From: Deltaproteobacteria bacterium
GTDB taxonomy: Bacteria; Myxococcota; UBA796; SXON01
Length of the DNA stretch: 7,007 nucleotides
Assembly (NCBI GenBank): GCA_947483545.1
Contig: CANKNP010000281.1
Location: forward strand, 1 to 7,007
Reading direction: 5' to 3'
Below, one piece after another: positions 6,882-7,007 of this stretch. The notes below the pieces were generated by a model. It saw only the letters and a program-made list of their open reading frames with translations, was not told where the DNA came from and made no database searches. Positions within the stretch are counted from its first letter, which is position 1; each line of letters begins with the position of its first letter. The position numbers and the translations under genes are program-made.

Positions 6882-7007
6882 ACCCGGACTCTACACCAGG
6901 AAGCCCCGCCGAGGCGAACGGCCGTCCCTCGGCCCGCGCCGGTGATCAGCGGCGGTTCACGGCCCGCTTGGAGCCCACGCCTCCGGTCCGCAGCCGCCCC
7001 CCCCCCC
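6882..7007. other. Non-coding right end with terminal poly-C
   Basis: I see no gene here. A 6-bp inverted repeat, CCGAGG (6909-6914) and CCTCGG (6927-6932), is the only structure worth noting. The last 11 bases (6997-7007) are all C. Confidence 0.6.

Overview
The window is high-GC DNA with dense, strand-biased coding. The best guess is a myxobacterium or close relative (Myxococcota, formerly Deltaproteobacteria). Three secreted or lipoprotein-type loci carry the aspartate-rich, MopE-like 'putative metal-binding' motif (DxDxDG ... DCDD ... DGxDxDCDG) that is abundant in that phylum. One of them ends in a MYXO-CTERM-like sorting tail. The order or genus cannot be set from this sequence.

Layout, left to right. 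(1) 1-417, plus: 3' end of a MopE-like surface protein with a Cys-hydrophobic-RRR tail. (2) 393-800, minus: a Uma2-family (DUF820) nuclease-like gene, convergent with and overlapping the first, that has lost the middle of its catalytic domain in frame. (3) 801-1212: non-coding, with two inverted repeats and a strong minus-strand intrinsic terminator. (4) 1213-3253, minus: the groES-groEL chaperonin operon. GroEL has the key ATPase residues and an unusual Gly9-His-Ser-His tail. (5) 3254-3424: G/C-rich divergent regulatory region with leader hairpins and no CIRCE element. (6) 3425-4018, plus: a conserved-looking protein of unknown function with a near-perfect ribosome binding site. (7) 4019-4322: non-coding, dominated by a 161-bp inverted pair of two-hairpin palindromic units, a REPIN-like doublet. 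(8) 4323-about 5120, plus: decayed lipoprotein/FG-GAP gene with two deletion scars whose frameshifts cancel. (9) 5152-6693, minus: intact lipoprotein with two MopE motifs and about 14 receptor-L/LRR-like repeats arranged in 71-residue triplets. Its TTG start overlaps the stop of a possible small upstream ORF (6690-6881). (10) 6882-7007: no gene seen; the window ends in 11 consecutive C.

Functionally, the only clear pathway is GroESL protein folding. The surface or lipoproteins on either side look like fast-evolving accessory genes, and three deletions inside repetitive or paralogous genes suggest active recombination, or repeat collapse in assembly. I see no clear new multi-gene system. The most unusual points are the triplet super-repeat in the lipoprotein, its overlapping TTG start, the histidine-ended GroEL tail and the REPIN-like doublet.
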